DNA from: Favolaschia claudopus
Lineage: Eukaryota > Basidiomycota > Agaricomycetes > Agaricales > Mycenaceae
Direction: 5' to 3'
NCBI GenBank assembly: GCA_037176885.1
Contig: JAWWNJ010000003.1
Span: 434,001 to 498,000, forward strand
DNA length: 64,000 bases
In this document: in pieces, positions 9,471 to 20,337 of the stretch
How the letters are laid out: every line of letters starts with the position of its first letter
Numbering within the stretch: the stretch's first letter is position 1
Program-made: the position numbers and the translations under genes
The notes under the pieces: model-generated
Told to the model about the DNA's origin: nothing
Databases searched by the model: none
Seen by the model: only the letters and a program-made list of their open reading frames with translations

Positions 9471-9613
9471 TGTAACGAATCGGCACGTTACAGCGGTCAC
9501 GTGGCCGAACTGGGGTAACTTGGACCCAGAAACGGACGTGAGACGAAGGGAGAGATAGTCTAACGGTTATGCGGGTGCGACTCCCGCATGTTCCATTTTC
9601 GCCTGTTGTTACA
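9471..9613 (+). repeat. Gypsy 5' LTR, internally deleted (143 bp)
   Basis: Starts TGTAACGAATCGGCACG and ends TGTTGTTACA. Compared with the 353-bp 3' LTR it lacks the central part between CCGAACTG and CAGAAACGGACG. The tRNA-like module near its 3' end is retained. Confidence 0.75.
9548..9595 (+). ncRNA. tRNA-like module in the 5' LTR
   Basis: A 48-nt stretch with a Pol III A box (TAGTCTAACGG, tRNA-Glu-like D-arm), a perfect 5-bp stem and 7-nt loop T-arm (GCGGG / TGCGACT / CCCGC), a 3' acceptor strand ATGTTCC, discriminator A and a TTTT terminator at 9596-9599. There is no anticodon arm. The 5' acceptor strand here is GGGAGA, with one mismatch to TGTTCC; the 3' LTR copy has the pairing GGGACA. 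With CCA added its end would pair with the PBS at 9616. Confidence 0.6.
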
Positions 9614-9615
9614 TT

Positions 9616-9627
9616 TGGTGGAACATC
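9616..9627 (+). promoter_or_regulatory. Primer-binding site TGGTGGAACATC
   Basis: Lies 2 nt after the 5' LTR and starts TGG as a site for a CCA-ended primer. The first 11 nt are the exact complement of ATGTTCCA plus CCA, the predicted mature 3' end of the LTR tRNA-like module. Confidence 0.65.
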
Positions 9628-9700
9628 AGTGAGTCGTGTTCGACTCCCGCAGCTGGCATAAGTTTGCCGAGCTTCCGCAGAACCTCGGCAGGAGGGCGGA

Positions 9701-9993
9701 TGTAACGAATCGGCACGTTACAGCGGTCACGTGGCCGAACTGTTTCTTTCTTACCTCGTGACCGCGTTTGACTTAGACTCATTCTCCACTTCCCGCTCCG
9801 TACATTACTTTGCGCTCAAGTATGATCTCATTCCGCATTGTCTTGATTATTAGATTACTTTATATACTGTCTTGTACTTAGTTTTACACTTTGGTGAATC
9901 TAGAACTTAAAACAGTCACTCTGTTCGCCACCAGCTCTCAACAAAACCTTTCGTGTGCCGAAACTATTACTTCACGGTAATCTTTCGTCACAT
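9701..9993 (+). repeat. Second, partial LTR copy behind a purine tract
   Basis: The purine run GGAGGGCGGA at 9691-9700 is followed by TGTAACGAATCGGCACG and then LTR sequence matching 20355-20603. It lacks the terminal part with the tRNA-like module and runs straight into the gag leader. The arrangement PBS, 73 bp, purine tract, LTR looks like a TRIM-sized element fused to a full one. Confidence 0.65.
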
Positions 9994-10168
9994 ATTTTTG
10001 ACTCTTAACTAGTATCTTTGCTCTTCGTCGCCGCTTGCTCTGGTTACCTGTGGTCTGATCAACCGCCGCTACCGACTTCGACGACGACTATCTCACCAAA
10101 GCTTTTCTCTTGTCTCATCTCCTGTCTCAACTCTTGCTTCTTTTCTTGTACTCTCTCATCTCGACCCA

Positions 10169-11952
10169 ATGGCTCAATTCACTCGTGGAAGCGGACGTTC
10201 TCCTTATGTTACTGGGGCTACTACTCGGAACAATCGTGTTACTGTCGAGGAATATGCGGAGGATAGTGAGTCTTCCACTTCTATTTCTTCTTCTCTTGGT
10301 TCCGAGCATCGCGCTCCCGAGCAATCCGCTCCCAAGTCGACTTTGGGTTCGCCCAAGTCGCGCAGCGTTACACCCGAACTGTTGTTCAGCCGGGTTGTTT
10401 CTGCTTCACCACCCATTCGGGCGGTTAGTGCCCCACCTACTCAGGTGGTGGAGGGAGCTTTTCCTTCTCAGGAAAGCTCCGAGCTGTTGTTCGTCCCGTT
10501 GCTTGACAGCAGCGTGGACTTTGGAATTCTCGACTTGGACGCAAGCGAGAATCGCGAGACCTGGACACAGGTTACTCGCCAGTAGTCTCACAAGGAAGAC
10601 AAGAAGTCGGTTAGGGCCGAACTTAATCGTTCTACCTCCGCTTCTACGTCGCCGATTGAACGTGCGACTAAGGAAATGAGCTCCAAGGAGCTTAGGCAGA
10701 TTGGCAAGCGCTACGTGCGCATGGCTAAGGCTGCTGATAAGAGCCGTCGAGCTTCTCGCATTTCGGATGAGGAACTCATTTTTCTTGCCTCTGATGATGA
10801 GGATAAAATTGCGAAAGTTAAATTGAACACATTTAACTCACCGCGCTTTCACAGGTGCTCAGGCGCAATCCACCCCCGCACTTGTTCGGAAGGTTGAGGT
10901 CCGCTCGGCTTCGCCTTCTCACAGCGAAATCTCTCGAGGTGAAGGGCCGTCCCAGCCGAAGGGTAAAGGACCTGACCCTCGTAATTGGGGCGAGGTTGAT
11001 TGGTCGGACCAGTTCTCTGAAGCTGAGTTTGAAGCTCAACGCGCCGCGTTCGCTAATTTTGAAGAAATTAATCGAATTAAAAAGGAGCCTATTTCTACTC
11101 CTTCTGACTTATTCCGGGATGGCCCCGTGAATAATGTACCATCGGATAGTTCTTCTACTACCGTTGTAATATAATTCTCCTCCGAATGAATCAGTGTCTG
11201 GCCAGACCATTATTTCGCTATCAGACGAGAAATTGAACCTTCAGAAACGCTTGAAGGCAATTAAACTTGAGGAGAAGCGTCAGAAAGACGTCGAAATAGC
11301 GGAAGCGAAACGCACCGCTAAGTTGCTTAAGAAAAAGCATGCTAAACAGGTTAAGAACCGCGCTAAGGAAGCGGTTGAAGCGAGCATTGAGCGGGAAATT
11401 CGCACCAAAAGTTCTGGTAAAAGCGAACAGAAACGCTCGAATTCCCCTCCTGCTAGACCCCTTGTAGGCGGAACCTTTATTGACAAAGTTATTCGCGAGG
11501 CTGCCGCTCGGAATTCCTCCCCACCTTCGTCAAGCTCGAGCTCGAGTTCATCCAGCTCGAGTTCCTCGAGCTCCAGCTCAGATTCCTCCGAGGAAGATTC
11601 CTCTGACTCGGACGACGAGTCGAGCAGCTCGGATAGCTCTTCCAGCTCTGACGAGAGTGGTACCGACTCTGGAAAGTCTGTGAAACGGAGTCACCGTAAA
11701 TCTCGTTCCCGTAAACACAAGGAAAAACGTAGCCATTCTCGCAAGTCGCGAAAATCCAGTAAATCGCGACGCGCGAAAGGCTCTCGTAGGACGAGATCAA
11801 AATCTCGACGGGTTTCTAAAATGAATTTGAAGCCTATTCCACCTACCAAGTACAACGGATCGGTCGATCCTTATGCTTATTTCCGGTTTGTTCGCGAAAG
11901 CACAAACTACGTTACCATGGGTAAAGCCCTAAGGAAGACCAGATTTTTATAA
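10169..11952 (+). pseudogene. Gypsy gag, N-terminal half, broken
   Basis: Begins at ATG 10169 (CCCAATGGC), MAQFTRGSGRSPYVTG. The frame is cut by TAG at 10583-10585 (CAG to TAG would explain it) and continues open after it. A GT..AG segment near 10818-10855 could be an intron or a shift. A further shift near 11163 leads to a lysine-rich helix (LNLQKRLKAIKLEEKRQKD), a long serine tract at about 11515-11580, an acidic Ser/Asp run, an SR/KR-rich stretch and the start of the capsid-like domain (MNLKPIPPTKYNGSVDPYAY), where frame is lost again at 11940. Confidence 0.65.
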
Positions 11953-13403
11953 TCAGCTATTTCATGACCGGAACAGCTGGAGACTTTTACTAACGCAAGG
12001 TTGTTAAATATGAAAAGTCTTGGACTCTTCCGAAGTTCTTCACTGAACTCTTGAATTATTGTTTCCCTAAAGACTTTAGGTTGAAACAGCGCACAAAATT
12101 AAACGGACTTTTCCAAGGTTCCAAATCAGTGACTGAACATATTGCTGAGTACGAACAATTACATACCATGATTGGTCTACCGGATGACCAGGAAAAGGTC
12201 ACCCGACTCTGGTTAACCTTGCGGAAGGACATCAAGAAAGAGATGTCGCGCCAAAAGCTTGATCCAGAGGTATCAAGTTGGGACGATGTTGTCGTCGAAG
12301 CCGAGCATGCTGAAAAGTTGCTTGGGAATTATAAGCCGGAAGATGATAAACCGAAGGCTAGCGCAACCAAACCTTCCAATTCTTCACTTAAGAACCGTAA
12401 TCGTGGGCGTGGTGGTCGCTTTTTCAAGAAGCCGACAATTCAATCTTCTTCGGTGAAGTTGAACACTGAGAAAGCGAACTCGGATAAGCCGAGGGCTTCA
12501 ACGAACAACCAGGCAAAGGGTAAACGAACCTTTGATGACCGGAAAATGTCGACTAAACGTCGTAATGAATTAATGGCTGCTGGCCTGTGCTTAAATTGCG
12601 CAGAACCAGGGCATATGGCTCGCAATTGTCCTAAATTGACGAGCATGAACTCAAATCAGAAGGGAAAACCTCCGGGTTTTGGCGCGCATGGTGTAAGAAT
12701 GCGTACTGCGAATGAATCAGCACTTTCAGCATCTACTGAAGTGTTGGAAACCTTACCCGTTGGGTCTGCGACTTTCCGTATGGAAGCTGAGGAGGGTGGG
12801 AACCAGGATTTAAATATTTTGGAAACTGTCAACTCTCACCCGGAAAAACCGCGACCTATCGGCGATTTAGTGGCTCGATTCGTTCGCATTGTACTGCAGG
12901 AAGCTCAGCCTTACCCTGGAGACGAAGAGGTTCAAGAAGAATCTCGATTCCAAGTGTACGAGACGTCGGAAACTGAGTATGTTGTCATTGACAATGCAAC
13001 CATGGAGGATGTGATCTTACCAATGGAATTCTTGTTTGACGAAGACTTCAAGATAGGTCTCTGGTATGCTATTGAGCGTCAGCTTGCTATAGGACTTGAT
13101 CCTGAGGATGTTGAATGGGAAGACCGCTATACTGCGGAAACCGACGACATGTTCGCAACAATGGCAACATTTATACTACAGGATGTTGATCAAGAAATTG
13201 AAGATCCTTTAATCAAGGATAATAAGATTCGGGTTGAATCTTTCAACGAGGACTCTTATATTATCACCAGTTTATTCCGAAACCTCGAACCGCAAATTCT
13301 TCCCAAGGAATTCCTGCAAAACCGGGACTTTGATCTCTCGGCCTGGTATCTTGAAAAATTTGCGGATTTACCTTCCTATTCGGACTCAGAGTCATCTATC
13401 TAG
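11953..13403 (+). pseudogene. Gypsy gag capsid, zinc knuckle and acidic modules
   Basis: Continuous frame 12051-13403, with upstream residues (ISYFMTGTAGDFY then a TAA) showing it is the continuation of the capsid domain. LPKFFTELLNYCFPKDFRL ... VTRLWLTLRKDIKKEM is the retrotransposon-gag fold. Then comes one CCHC knuckle, CLNCAEPGHMARNC. After the knuckle are two acidic modules ending FDEDFKIGLWYAIERQ and RDFDLSAWYLEKF; two more follow in the pol frame. It ends at TAG 13403, where pol continues in another frame. Confidence 0.75.
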
Positions 13404-16400
13404 CACGTCTGGATATGACCCCAGTGAATCGGAAGACGAGTTCGCCGACCTGCCTGAATTATTCGAGACAAGTGGTTCAGAGTACGAGTCGGATTCGGAC
13501 TCGGATGATGGAGACTTTGATCTCCCTCGTTGCTTTAGAATTCCTGGATTCTGCGATGAATCTGAAGGAGAAATTGAACCAGAAGAAGTTGAAGACTTAC
13601 CTGGTCAAGAAGAGAACATTTTTCCAACGTCTGACTACTCGGATATGCCAGAGTTAATGTCAGTTAGCGACTCCGACTCTGAAATTGATGAGTTAGATGG
13701 CTTTGATGATGAAGAAAATCCTTCAATTATTTCCGGTTTGAAGCTTTCAGGGAACCCTGGAGAGACACTGGATGATCGTCTAGATCTCCTCTGCCAAGTT
13801 CTGAATTTTCAGGAAGTTCCATCATCAAAATCCGAAAATAAACGACTTCGAACGGATCGCATTGGTGATCTTGTAGCGGAGGGCGCATGTGCCGTTCTTG
13901 AATTTCTACAGCCTTATCCAGGCGATGAACTCGTTGACATGGACGAACCTTGCAGAGATAAACGTCGTTTCTATCTTGATCAAGTTGTAGACCGGCAATG
14001 GACTGTTTGGGATGAATATTTTCATGAGATCACGATCGTGCCGAAGGGTCGATTATTTGATGAAGAATTTGAAATCGCGGCGTGGTACGCCAGCGAGCGG
14101 TTGTATCAGCTTGAAAGATTAGCTGAGCCACCTCGTCCACTTCATCAAGTGCCAATCGATGATTTACTCTGCAACGGAGCAAATCAATATTTGAATGAAC
14201 GGGTTGAAAAATACCCTGAACTTTCAACTTACCATGTTCGTAAGAAGTATCCTGGGTTATATATCGTCTCGGGATCAAACAAACGAGGTTGTCGTTGGCA
14301 GCTAGATCTGCCCGAGCACTATCTGATGAACTGGAAGTTCAACTTAGTGAACTGGATCCGCCGACAGCGCGGTAAGATTGAACTTGAAGAAAGTATTCGT
14401 TGGAATACGTTTGAGACCGAAGATGGCTTTGGCTATCTGTATCTCCTCTTCGAGACATCGTATTCGGAACAAGAGATTCGATTGTTTGAAGTAATTCAAT
14501 CAATTGAAATCGAACGGGATACGGTTGAAATTGAACTTGGTAGAACAAGTGCGCTACCTAAGTTATCTTACTTGTTGAACATGCTCGCAGATGTGCAAAT
14601 TGGTGACATGTTGGAACCGTCTATTCTATACTGTGGAGGAATTCAGGTTCCCGCAGATCAAGTAAATGGAATTTCACGCACCGCGTGCATGCCTCGAGTC
14701 CCTGACAGAATCGTCGCGAAACCCTTGATTATTGTTGTTCATATCAACGGACACCCGGCGCGTGCCCTCGTAGACTCGGGATCGCTTGGGGATTTGATTA
14801 CTACTTCGCTAGCAGATCAGCTTCAGCTGAAACGACGAGAATTGAAGGAACCAATTATTCTTCAACTAGCCGTTCAAGGCTCAAGGTCGAAAATCAATCA
14901 TTCGGTTGAGATTAACTTCAAGTATCAGGACATTGATTGTCCCCGAGCTTTCTACATCGCGAATGTTAGCGGTTATGATTTGATTCTCGGGACAGCATGG
15001 CTATTTCAACACCAAGTTAACATCGGACTCAACCCCGCTCGAGTTTGCGTGGGAAGCGCGAAATGCTTACCTATCTCGGGCGTTGCAACTGCGAAGATAT
15101 ATTCGCATTCGGCTGAGCTTGCTGAGAACACGGTTCAAGCTGCTCGTGATGAGTTGATGGAATACGCAAAACCCATCTGCAGAAAGGCAGCGGAAACTCC
15201 CTTACCTCCGCTGCGTGCTATCAATCATACCATACCTCTCATTGATGAGAAGAAAATTTTACCTTGGAGACCGTCTCGGTGTCCCGGGGCCCTTCGTCCT
15301 CAATGGGATGAAAAGCGCCGGAACTATCTGAAAACCGGGCGCTGGAAGATCACGAGCTCGGGCAATACTGTTCCGATGCTGTTAATTCCGAAAGCGAAGA
15401 CCAACCCTCCGAAACTACGCACCGTGGTTGACTTGCGAGCACGCAACAAAAATACTCACAAATTGTCTTCTCCGCTTCCGGACATGGAAGGTATTTTGCG
15501 CCGAGTTGCTCGGTGTAAATATCGATCGCTGATTGATGGACAGGATGCCTACGAACAAATTCGTATAATTCCCGAACATGTGGACCGTACCACAGTAACC
15601 ACTCCTGACGGTAATATGGTCAGCCTAGTAATCCAAATAGGTGACTGTAATGCGCCAGCGACGTACCAATCGTTAATGAACTATCTATTTTCCGACTTCA
15701 TTGGAAGATTCATGGATGTATATCTCGACGATATCATCATCTATTCCGAAACTCTTGAGGAGCATATAAAGCACGTTAAATCTATTATAGATGTGCTAAA
15801 GCGTGAGACGCTTTACCTCAGCGAGCATAAGCTTCAATTTTTGAAGCCGGAAATGAAGGTCCTCGGTCGCATTGTTGACGACGATGGTATCCGGATGGAT
15901 CCTGACAAAGTCGACAGTGTCTTAAATTGGAAAACCCCAACCAATCGGGACTTACTGCGCGCGTTTCTAGGTTCGATTGGGTATCTTGCCGATGACTTGG
16001 CTCGTATTCGTGAACCGATGGGTATTCTCCACGGTTTAACTGGAGATACTGTGCCGTTTCGCTGGGGTTATACTCAGCAACGGGCTTTTGAAGACTGCAA
16101 AAAGATTATTCATCAGTCTCGCGAGCACCGTCGCGTTCCGTTGAAATACGGACCTGATGCCGATCCTGCATTTCTCGTGACTGACGGATCGAGTTCTGCG
16201 ATTGCTGGAGTTGTTAGCCAGGGTGCTGATTGGAAATCAGCTAAAGTTGCCGCATTTTTCAGTGCGAAACTCAACTCGGCGCAGCAAAACTATCCTGTCC
16301 ATGAGATAGAAATGTTAGCAGGAGTTGAAGCGATGCTAAGGCATCGTGACATACTACAAGGATTCCATTTTAAATGGATCACAGACCACAAGGGTCTTAT

Positions 16401-17230
16401 TCACTTCATGAACCAGAAAAACTTGTCGGGACGACAAGCCCGGTGGATGGAAAAAATCTCTGAATTTGATTTTGAGGTTGTATATGTTCCTGGAACAGAA
16501 AATGTTCTTGCAGATGCACTTTCTCGCATCTACTCAAACGAAGCGCCGGGAACTGTTCGCGCTAGAAGTGAGTACACGTACCACGATGTAGTGGATAACG
16601 ATGCCCTGGACATCCACTCTATCTCCATGCCGGTTTTTGCTGGATCTGAAGCAAAAGCAATGGCTAGCGACCGAATTTTGAGGTTTACAACGCGAGCTGC
16701 TGAGCAGAAGCATAGAGAACAACTCGCTGACGCGAAACTGACCCAAGAAGGTCGGAGTACCAATAAATCGAAATTGAGAAGGCCTGACGCGAAGTCAAGG
16801 CGCTCTGACGCGAAGTCAAGAGCAGGCACCGACATGAAGTCAAGTGCGGAGGCAAAGCCGTTTGACAGCGGTGATCAAACTTTGATCCCGGAAGTAAATC
16901 CGCCATCAACGGAATCTATTTCTCCGTCTACCATGACCGACGAGCCTCCACCCCTTGAACCGTCGACTCCCCGACCGCCTACACTGTCTGAACTTGAGCA
17001 ACAGTTAAAGGACATGGATCCTTCCCTCTTTCCTGTGGTCTCTGGAGGAACTGATGGCTTGGACTTGGTAAAATTCTTGCAAAATAAATACGGCGAAGAT
17101 TCGTTCTTCAAAGATATTTTGGCTACTCCGAAAGCCTTCAAGAACTTTGAAGTATCTGATGGCTTGATTTTCCTCTGTGAACACGACCGCAAGGTTCTCT
17201 GTATTCCTCATCTGAAGTACAAGGGGGTCG
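13391..17230 (+). CDS. Gypsy pol: protease, reverse transcriptase, RNase H
   Basis: Frame overlaps the end of gag near 13390 (frameshift junction). First come acidic spacer and two modules (13855-14110 ending FDEEFEIAAWYASERL; 14157-14370). Next is an aspartic protease with ALVDSG at 14764 and ILGTAW. RT follows: LRTVVDLRARN, RSLIDGQDAYEQI, catalytic YLDDIIIYS at 15721. RNase H: FLVTDGSSSAIAGVV, HEIEMLAGVEAML, WITDHKGL, GTENVLADALSR. A low-complexity SK/RRPDAKS and Pro-rich linker leads toward integrase. The frame is lost at about 17230 just before the integrase zinc domain. The region is open for over 1270 codons, so the decay is recent. Confidence 0.88.
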
Positions 17231-18467
17231 GAACATTCGGGAAATTATTATCTCGGAAGCTCACTCTGTTCTGGCACATCTGGGCCCTCGCAAAACAACA
17301 GAATACCTCAAAGAGTATGTCTGGTGGAAGGATTTAGTTCCGGATACACAAATATATTGTGATTCTTGCAAAGTTTGCAAACACAGTAAGCCGAACAACC
17401 AAAAACCTTACGGGTTGCTTCATTCACTCAATCCACCCACTCAGCCTTGGGAGACAATTGGGGTAGACTTCGTGGGACCTTTACCCGAGTCTAAGAACCG
17501 CGATAGCGTGTTCAATTCCATTACTGTTGTAATTTGCTTATTAACAGGAATGGTACATATTATTCCCAGCCGCATCAACTACACTGCGAAGCAAATGGCC
17601 GAACAAATGTTCGAGAATGTCTACAAATTACATGGACTGCCCAAATCTATCGTAAGTGATAGAGACGTTCTTTTTACAAGTAACTTTTGGCGCCGTCTCC
17701 ATGAATTAATCGGAACTAAGCTCCGAATGTCCAGTGCATATCATCCAGAGACAGATGGAAGCACGGAACGGGCCAACCGTACCGTGACGCAAATGATTCG
17801 TCAATGTATTGGCGAAAAACAGAAGGATTGGGTTTCTAAGTTACCCGCAGTTGAGTTCGCTTTGAATTCCGCTCGGTCTGAAACTACCGGCTATACTCCA
17901 TTCTTCTTGAATACCGGGCGGATGCCTAGGTCATTAATCTGGGATTCAGATCGCACCCGTGAGTTTCCTGGCATTGCTAATTTTGCTCTGCAACGCAGGT
18001 TGGCAATTATGGCTGCACACGACGCAGTTCTTGCTGCCAGGGTTAAGCAAACTCGGAATGCTAATCGCCGTAGGCAAGCATCACCATTTTCTCAAGGAGA
18101 TTTAGTCTATCTCTCCACGAAGAATCTTAAGTTTGAGAAGGGTTTGGCGCGCAAACTCATTCCCAAATTCATTGGGCCTTACCTTATTATCCGAGACTTC
18201 GGTAATAATTCGTTTCAGATTGAGCTTCCGTCAAATATGAAACAGCGCGGAATTCACGATGTTTTTCATGCATCTCTGCTTCGGATTCATGTTCCAAATG
18301 ACGACCGGCGCTTCCCAGGAAGGTTGGAAACTCAGTTGGATGTCTCTACGAATGCAACAACCCATGAATGGGCTATTGATAAGATTGTTGGTCATTCTGG
18401 ACGACGCGCTGACGCCGTCTTTGAAATTCAGTGGCAGTCTGGTATGGCGGTCAATGTGTCGTTTTAA
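17231..18467 (+). CDS. Gypsy integrase with chromodomain-like C-terminus
   Basis: In-frame from about 17232: HHCC zinc domain (SEAHSVLAHLG ... CDSCKVCK), then DDE core with IGVDFVGPLP, IVSDRDVLFTS and HPETDGSTERANRT. The GPY/F-type region is KFIGPYLIIRDFGNNSF with GIHDVFHASLLRIH, and a final EWAIDKIVGHSGRRADAVF segment resembles the chromodomain of chromoviruses. Stop at 18467. It would join cDNA to the genome, consistent with the 5-bp TSD. A one-base shift separates it from RNase H; this may be a lesion. Confidence 0.85.
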
Positions 18468-19222
18468 TCAAACCTGTAAAAAATGTCAATTATGAGTCCA
18501 AGTAGAAGAAAAACTGCAAAAAGCTTCGAAACTGAACTTTTGTTTCCGAGTGTAAAAACTTTCTCTTGTGTATAGTAGAAAGTTTTTACATGCCTGTATA
18601 AAATGTTTGTGTTGATCCAAGGTTCGGTGGCTGTGTATTTGATGCGCGGTGATGGCCGAGAGATCGAGATATTCAACCGGTAGAGCCCAACAAAGATCAG
18701 GCAGTATAGATTACCACTATAGTGCTCCGGATGTAGGAGTACATCAAGTAGCTCTGCTTCTGCCAGCTGTTTTGCAGGAAGAGCTGATGGTCAACTCAAA
18801 GCAGCAGGTGCAGCACGGATGGCAAGTTCAAACCAAGACTTTTAGGCGTCATTCAACCCCATCTTAGCTCAAAATGTGGCTCCCTTATGAGTATATACTA
18901 GGAGTATGAGCCAGCAGGCAGGACCTAAAACGATGCCAGCAAGGGGCGTAAAGCAAAGCTTTGTTGAAGGCCCAATGCCGAAGAAGGGATCAATTCATCA
19001 TCAAATGTACAGCCACCGCACTGCGGCCCGCCAGAAACTTTTTACAGTTGAGTGTAAAAAGTTTTTACATTCATGCTCCTCAGTTTTACACTTTGACTCA
19101 AAAGAAACATAGACCTCAAATTTCCTCGTCTTTTTCTTCCCTTTGTACATTTCATACACCAAATCTCACCAAATACACATTTTCCACGGATTTGATTAAA
19201 ACGACACATTGACCGCCATAGT
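18468..19222 (+). other. Spacer with two hairpins between integrase and the extra ORF
   Basis: No gene. Two related perfect hairpins occur: TGTAAAAACTTTC with its complement at 18551-18590 (13-bp stem), and AACTTTTTACA with its complement at 19036-19063 (11-bp stem). They could be RNA processing or packaging structures, or a leader for the downstream ORF. Confidence 0.5.
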
Positions 19223-20302
19223 ATGTCTGGGGATAGGACCTGGATGCCATATTCGCAGGCGAGTCAGCTCACCGCCTTGCGGGATTATTTTGAATCACTC
19301 GGAGTGTCAGAAATTTCTGAACTCCCGCGCGGGTCTGGAAAACTACCCGAGGAAGACATTGACGCATTCTCAGCGGATATTGTTTTGATTCAGGCGGATC
19401 AGAAGATTGTCTCAAATCAGAAAGTATATATAAACTCTCTGGATTTGTTCGTTGAACTCAACCCCGAGTTCTCCTCTACATCTTACTCATCCTCTGCTTC
19501 CTCAACCGTCATTCCATCCCTCGCCATGCCCAACCACAAACATTCCAACAAATCTTCTTCCTCTTCCACCCAATCATCCAGCTTCCGCGTGAACGGTGTC
19601 CTTCGCAATGACATCGTCGCTCTCGCCAAATTCCTCGAGTTTAATAACTCGCACTGGCTTCAGCACATCGATGACCACACCTTCCTCCTTCGCGACCCGG
19701 ACCTCGAAACCAGCCACGTTGTTCCCGCGGTTCTCGTCCGCGTGTACATCCTTTTCAATTACCTCCTTAACGACCCCGCCAATCGCTTCAAAGACATGCC
19801 GTGGGGTTACGTCGACTTCGCCCGCATTCTCAACGCCAACTGCCCGTCTGGCGAGAAATGGGCTTATTACGACCTCGATTCCGGACGCAACCTCTGGTAC
19901 CCCGATCATCCTCTCCCTTCCATCGTCACCTACCTTGTTCGCGAGAGTGATCTCGCCGAGGCGCCGCCTTCTGGGCAAGTCCTTGTTTCCCAGGCGCGTT
20001 GGGACCGCCTGACGGAGATGGATATGCGCCGGCAGGATAATCGTGAGCGTGCGAAGGCCGAGGGGCGTGTTAAGAGACAGCAGCGGGATGCTCCGGAGTA
20101 CGAGAAGGCAACGGCCATGGCTCAGCGCTTGGCGTTGAAGGCGCGTATGGCGGAGGAGAAGAAGGAGCGAGATGAGTTGGATGCTCAAATCGAGGCTGAG
20201 TTAGCCGCTTCGGAGAAGGCTGCTGCTGAGAAGCGTGCTGGACCGTCGAACGAGGGAGGATCTGGCGGAGCAGCAGGAGGGAATGATGAGATGCAGACCT
20301 AG
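19223..20302 (+). CDS. Extra ORF downstream of integrase, unknown function
   Basis: 359 codons from ATG 19223 (an inner ATG at 19526 begins MPNHKHSNKS), intact, ending 35 bp before the 3' LTR. I see a short N-terminal region, a Ser-rich linker (about residues 85-120), a globular part with LAKFLEFNNSHWLQHIDDH, VRVYILFNYLLND and DYPWGY-like DMPWGYVDFARI, a basic/acidic coiled coil (YEKATAMAQRLALKARMAEE) and a Gly-rich tail. There is no signal peptide or membrane span, so it is not an envelope. It is the only undamaged ORF of the element. It may be a captured host gene or a second gag-like protein; I do not recognise the family. Confidence 0.6.
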   Translation: MSGDRTWMPYSQASQLTALRDYFESLGVSEISELPRGSGKLPEEDIDAFSADIVLIQADQKIVSNQKVYINSLDLFVELNPEFSSTSYSSSASSTVIPSLAMPNHKHSNKSSSSSTQSSSFRVNGVLRNDIVALAKFLEFNNSHWLQHIDDHTFLLRDPDLETSHVVPAVLVRVYILFNYLLNDPANRFKDMPWGYVDFARILNANCPSGEKWAYYDLDSGRNLWYPDHPLPSIVTYLVRESDLAEAPPSGQVLVSQARWDRLTEMDMRRQDNRERAKAEGRVKRQQRDAPEYEKATAMAQRLALKARMAEEKKERDELDAQIEAELAASEKAAAEKRAGPSNEGGSGGAAGGNDEMQT

Positions 20303-20337
20303 TTTGAGGTTGTCGACGCGTCAACCTGGAGGGCGTA

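Noticed and set aside
9548..9595. Canonical tRNA gene
   Set aside because: No anticodon arm and only 48 nt; it lies inside an LTR and is repeated in the other LTR, so I describe it as a tRNA-like module.
19223..20302. Envelope gene of an errantivirus-like element
   Set aside because: The position fits, but there is no signal peptide, membrane segment or furin-like site; the product is soluble and coiled-coil-rich.
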